Below, one piece after another: positions 63,224 to 64,000 of a stretch of 64,000 nucleotides of DNA (positions are counted from its first letter, which is position 1; each line of letters opens with the position of its first letter). The stretch covers positions 1 to 64,000 of the forward strand of contig JAPKMW010000004.1 in NCBI GenBank assembly GCA_026645575.1, in the 5' to 3' direction. Under the pieces are notes generated by a model. The model was not told where the DNA came from, did no database searches, and saw nothing but the letters and a program-made list of their open reading frames with translations. Both the position numbers and the translations under genes were made by a program. The DNA is from Caldilineaceae bacterium (lineage in GTDB: Bacteria; Chloroflexota; Anaerolineae; Caldilineales; Caldilineaceae).

Positions 63224-64000
63224 TTATTCTTCTAACCGTTCGACTGAATTTTCCAATACCCCCAGCCCTTCGATCTCCCCGCGGATCTGGTCGCCTGGGT
63301 TGAGGCGCAGCTTTTTGGTGTGACCGACGCCGGCCGGGGTGCCAGTGCTGATAATATCCCCCGGTTGGAGGGTGACAAACTGCGAGATAAAGGCGATGGC
63401 TTCAGCAGGTGAGAAGATCATCTGGCCAGTGTTGGCGTCCTGTTGCAATTGGCCGTTGTACCAGAGCTGCATCCGTAGATTATCCGGTTGCGCCACCTCA
63501 TCCGCGGTGGCCAGCCAGGGTCCCATCGGGCCAAAGGTGTCGAGCCACTTGCCCACCAGCCAATCAAAGAACCAATCACCCTCTTGCAGGGGCAGGTCTT
63601 TGCGGAAGGTCAACTCGCGGGCCGAGATGTCATTGAAGATCGTATAGCCCGCAATGTGATCCGTCGCCTGCGCCGCTGTTAAATTGCGACCGGCCTTACC
63701 GATGACCACCGCCAGTTCCAGTTCCCAGTCGGCAAAGCCGGTGGAGGACGGCACCCGGATCGCATCGCCTGTGCCGATCACGGAGGTGCAGGGTTTGCTG
63801 AAAAAGCGGGGGATCATCTTGGCCTTGCCGGCAAATTTGCCACCCCCTTCCTCAATGTGGGAGGCGTAGTTACCCGCCAGACAGAGCAACTTGCCGGGAC
63901 AAGGGATCGGCGCACAGAGTTTGACTTGCGCCAGCGACTGTGCCTCTTCGCCGCGTGCCTGCGTCCAGGTTACAGCGGCGTTGGCCGCGGCCAAGGTGCT
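63224..64000 (-). CDS. fumarylacetoacetate hydrolase (FAH) family protein, 5' end outside window
   Basis: At least 258 residues; the frame is open to the right edge. LCLAGNYASHIEEGGG, FADWELELAVVIGKAGRNLT (metal-binding Glu-x-Glu), YTIFNDISARE and IISTGTPAGVG are the FAH signatures. Members hydrolyse or decarboxylate acylpyruvates and hydrate sugar-acid enols, which fits a sugar-acid route. The start is not visible. Confidence 0.87.
   Translation of the reverse strand, partial: STLAAANAAVTWTQARGEEAQSLAQVKLCAPIPCPGKLLCLAGNYASHIEEGGGKFAGKAKMIPRFFSKPCTSVIGTGDAIRVPSSTGFADWELELAVVIGKAGRNLTAAQATDHIAGYTIFNDISARELTFRKDLPLQEGDWFFDWLVGKWLDTFGPMGPWLATADEVAQPDNLRMQLWYNGQLQQDANTGQMIFSPAEAIAFISQFVTLQPGDIISTGTPAGVGHTKKLRLNPGDQIRGEIEGLGVLENSVERLEE

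Overview
The window is most likely from a member of the Chloroflexota, close to Anaerolineae/Caldilineae. I base this on style rather than on a search: GC-rich coding with mixed codons, SARP-type and NACHT-FGE multidomain proteins, many Gfo/Idh/MocA and DegT proteins, peptide-type ABC importers used in catabolic clusters, a MoeA fused to a periplasmic-binding-like domain, and nearly every intergenic gap carrying a palindromic repeat. A 16S rRNA gene is cut by the left edge on the minus strand, so the phylum can be checked directly.

Layout. 1-1.8 kb: 5' four-fifths of a 16S rRNA gene, preceded by three strong tandem promoters. 1.8-8.8 kb: clpB (+), then a minus-strand group with a molybdenum-cofactor protein and a Baeyer-Villiger-type monooxygenase. 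9.0-13.5 kb: a membrane-anchored NACHT ATPase ending in a formylglycine-generating-enzyme (FGE) domain whose last ~30 codons look like the variable region of a diversity-generating retroelement (DGR). A truncated reverse transcriptase follows it, so the retroelement looks decayed. 13.6-24.9 kb: M24 peptidase, TPR/zinc-motif protein, SDR, rsmD with a 12-bp tandem repeat, a large SARP/ATPase regulator, two divergent lipoprotein genes and an oxidoreductase. 25.3-33.3 kb: a plus-strand set (UbiA-like prenyltransferase, PEP-synthase-like phosphotransferase, BtaA-like DUF3419 aminocarboxypropyl transferase, polyprenol/phytol-kinase-like membrane protein, GNAT), possibly an unstudied isoprenoid or polar-lipid pathway. 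33.4-34.3 kb: an NAD(P)-binding NmrA-like protein.

34.4-62.5 kb is a large catabolic region, almost all on the minus strand. It has two peptide/opine-type ABC importers (binding protein plus two permeases each, no ATPase genes), a divergent GntR/FadR-type regulator with a consensus promoter and operator-like palindrome, two DegT-type aminotransferases, three amidohydrolase-fold proteins (one a fusion of the kinds encoded separately by the other two), a PhyH-type dioxygenase, two beta-propeller proteins, a D-threonine-aldolase/D-serine-dehydratase-like enzyme, a VOC protein, a heparinase II/III-like lyase and three Gfo/Idh/MocA oxidoreductases. Together they suggest uptake and breakdown of an amino-sugar, inositol or uronate-type compound, but the substrate cannot be read from sequence. 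Two toxin-antitoxin pairs and a partial fumarylacetoacetate-hydrolase-family gene close the window.

The features I would look at first are: (1) the NACHT-FGE protein with a DGR-like variable region and broken reverse transcriptase; (2) a promoter module built from GAAACG direct repeats exactly 11 (and 12) bp apart, at fixed distance from a -10 box, in front of three genes; (3) the putative lipid cluster; (4) the fused/split pair of degenerate and intact amidohydrolases; (5) at least five families of dispersed palindromic repeats; (6) a perfect 26-bp-arm palindrome that copies the antitoxin ribosome-binding site and start codon in reverse.
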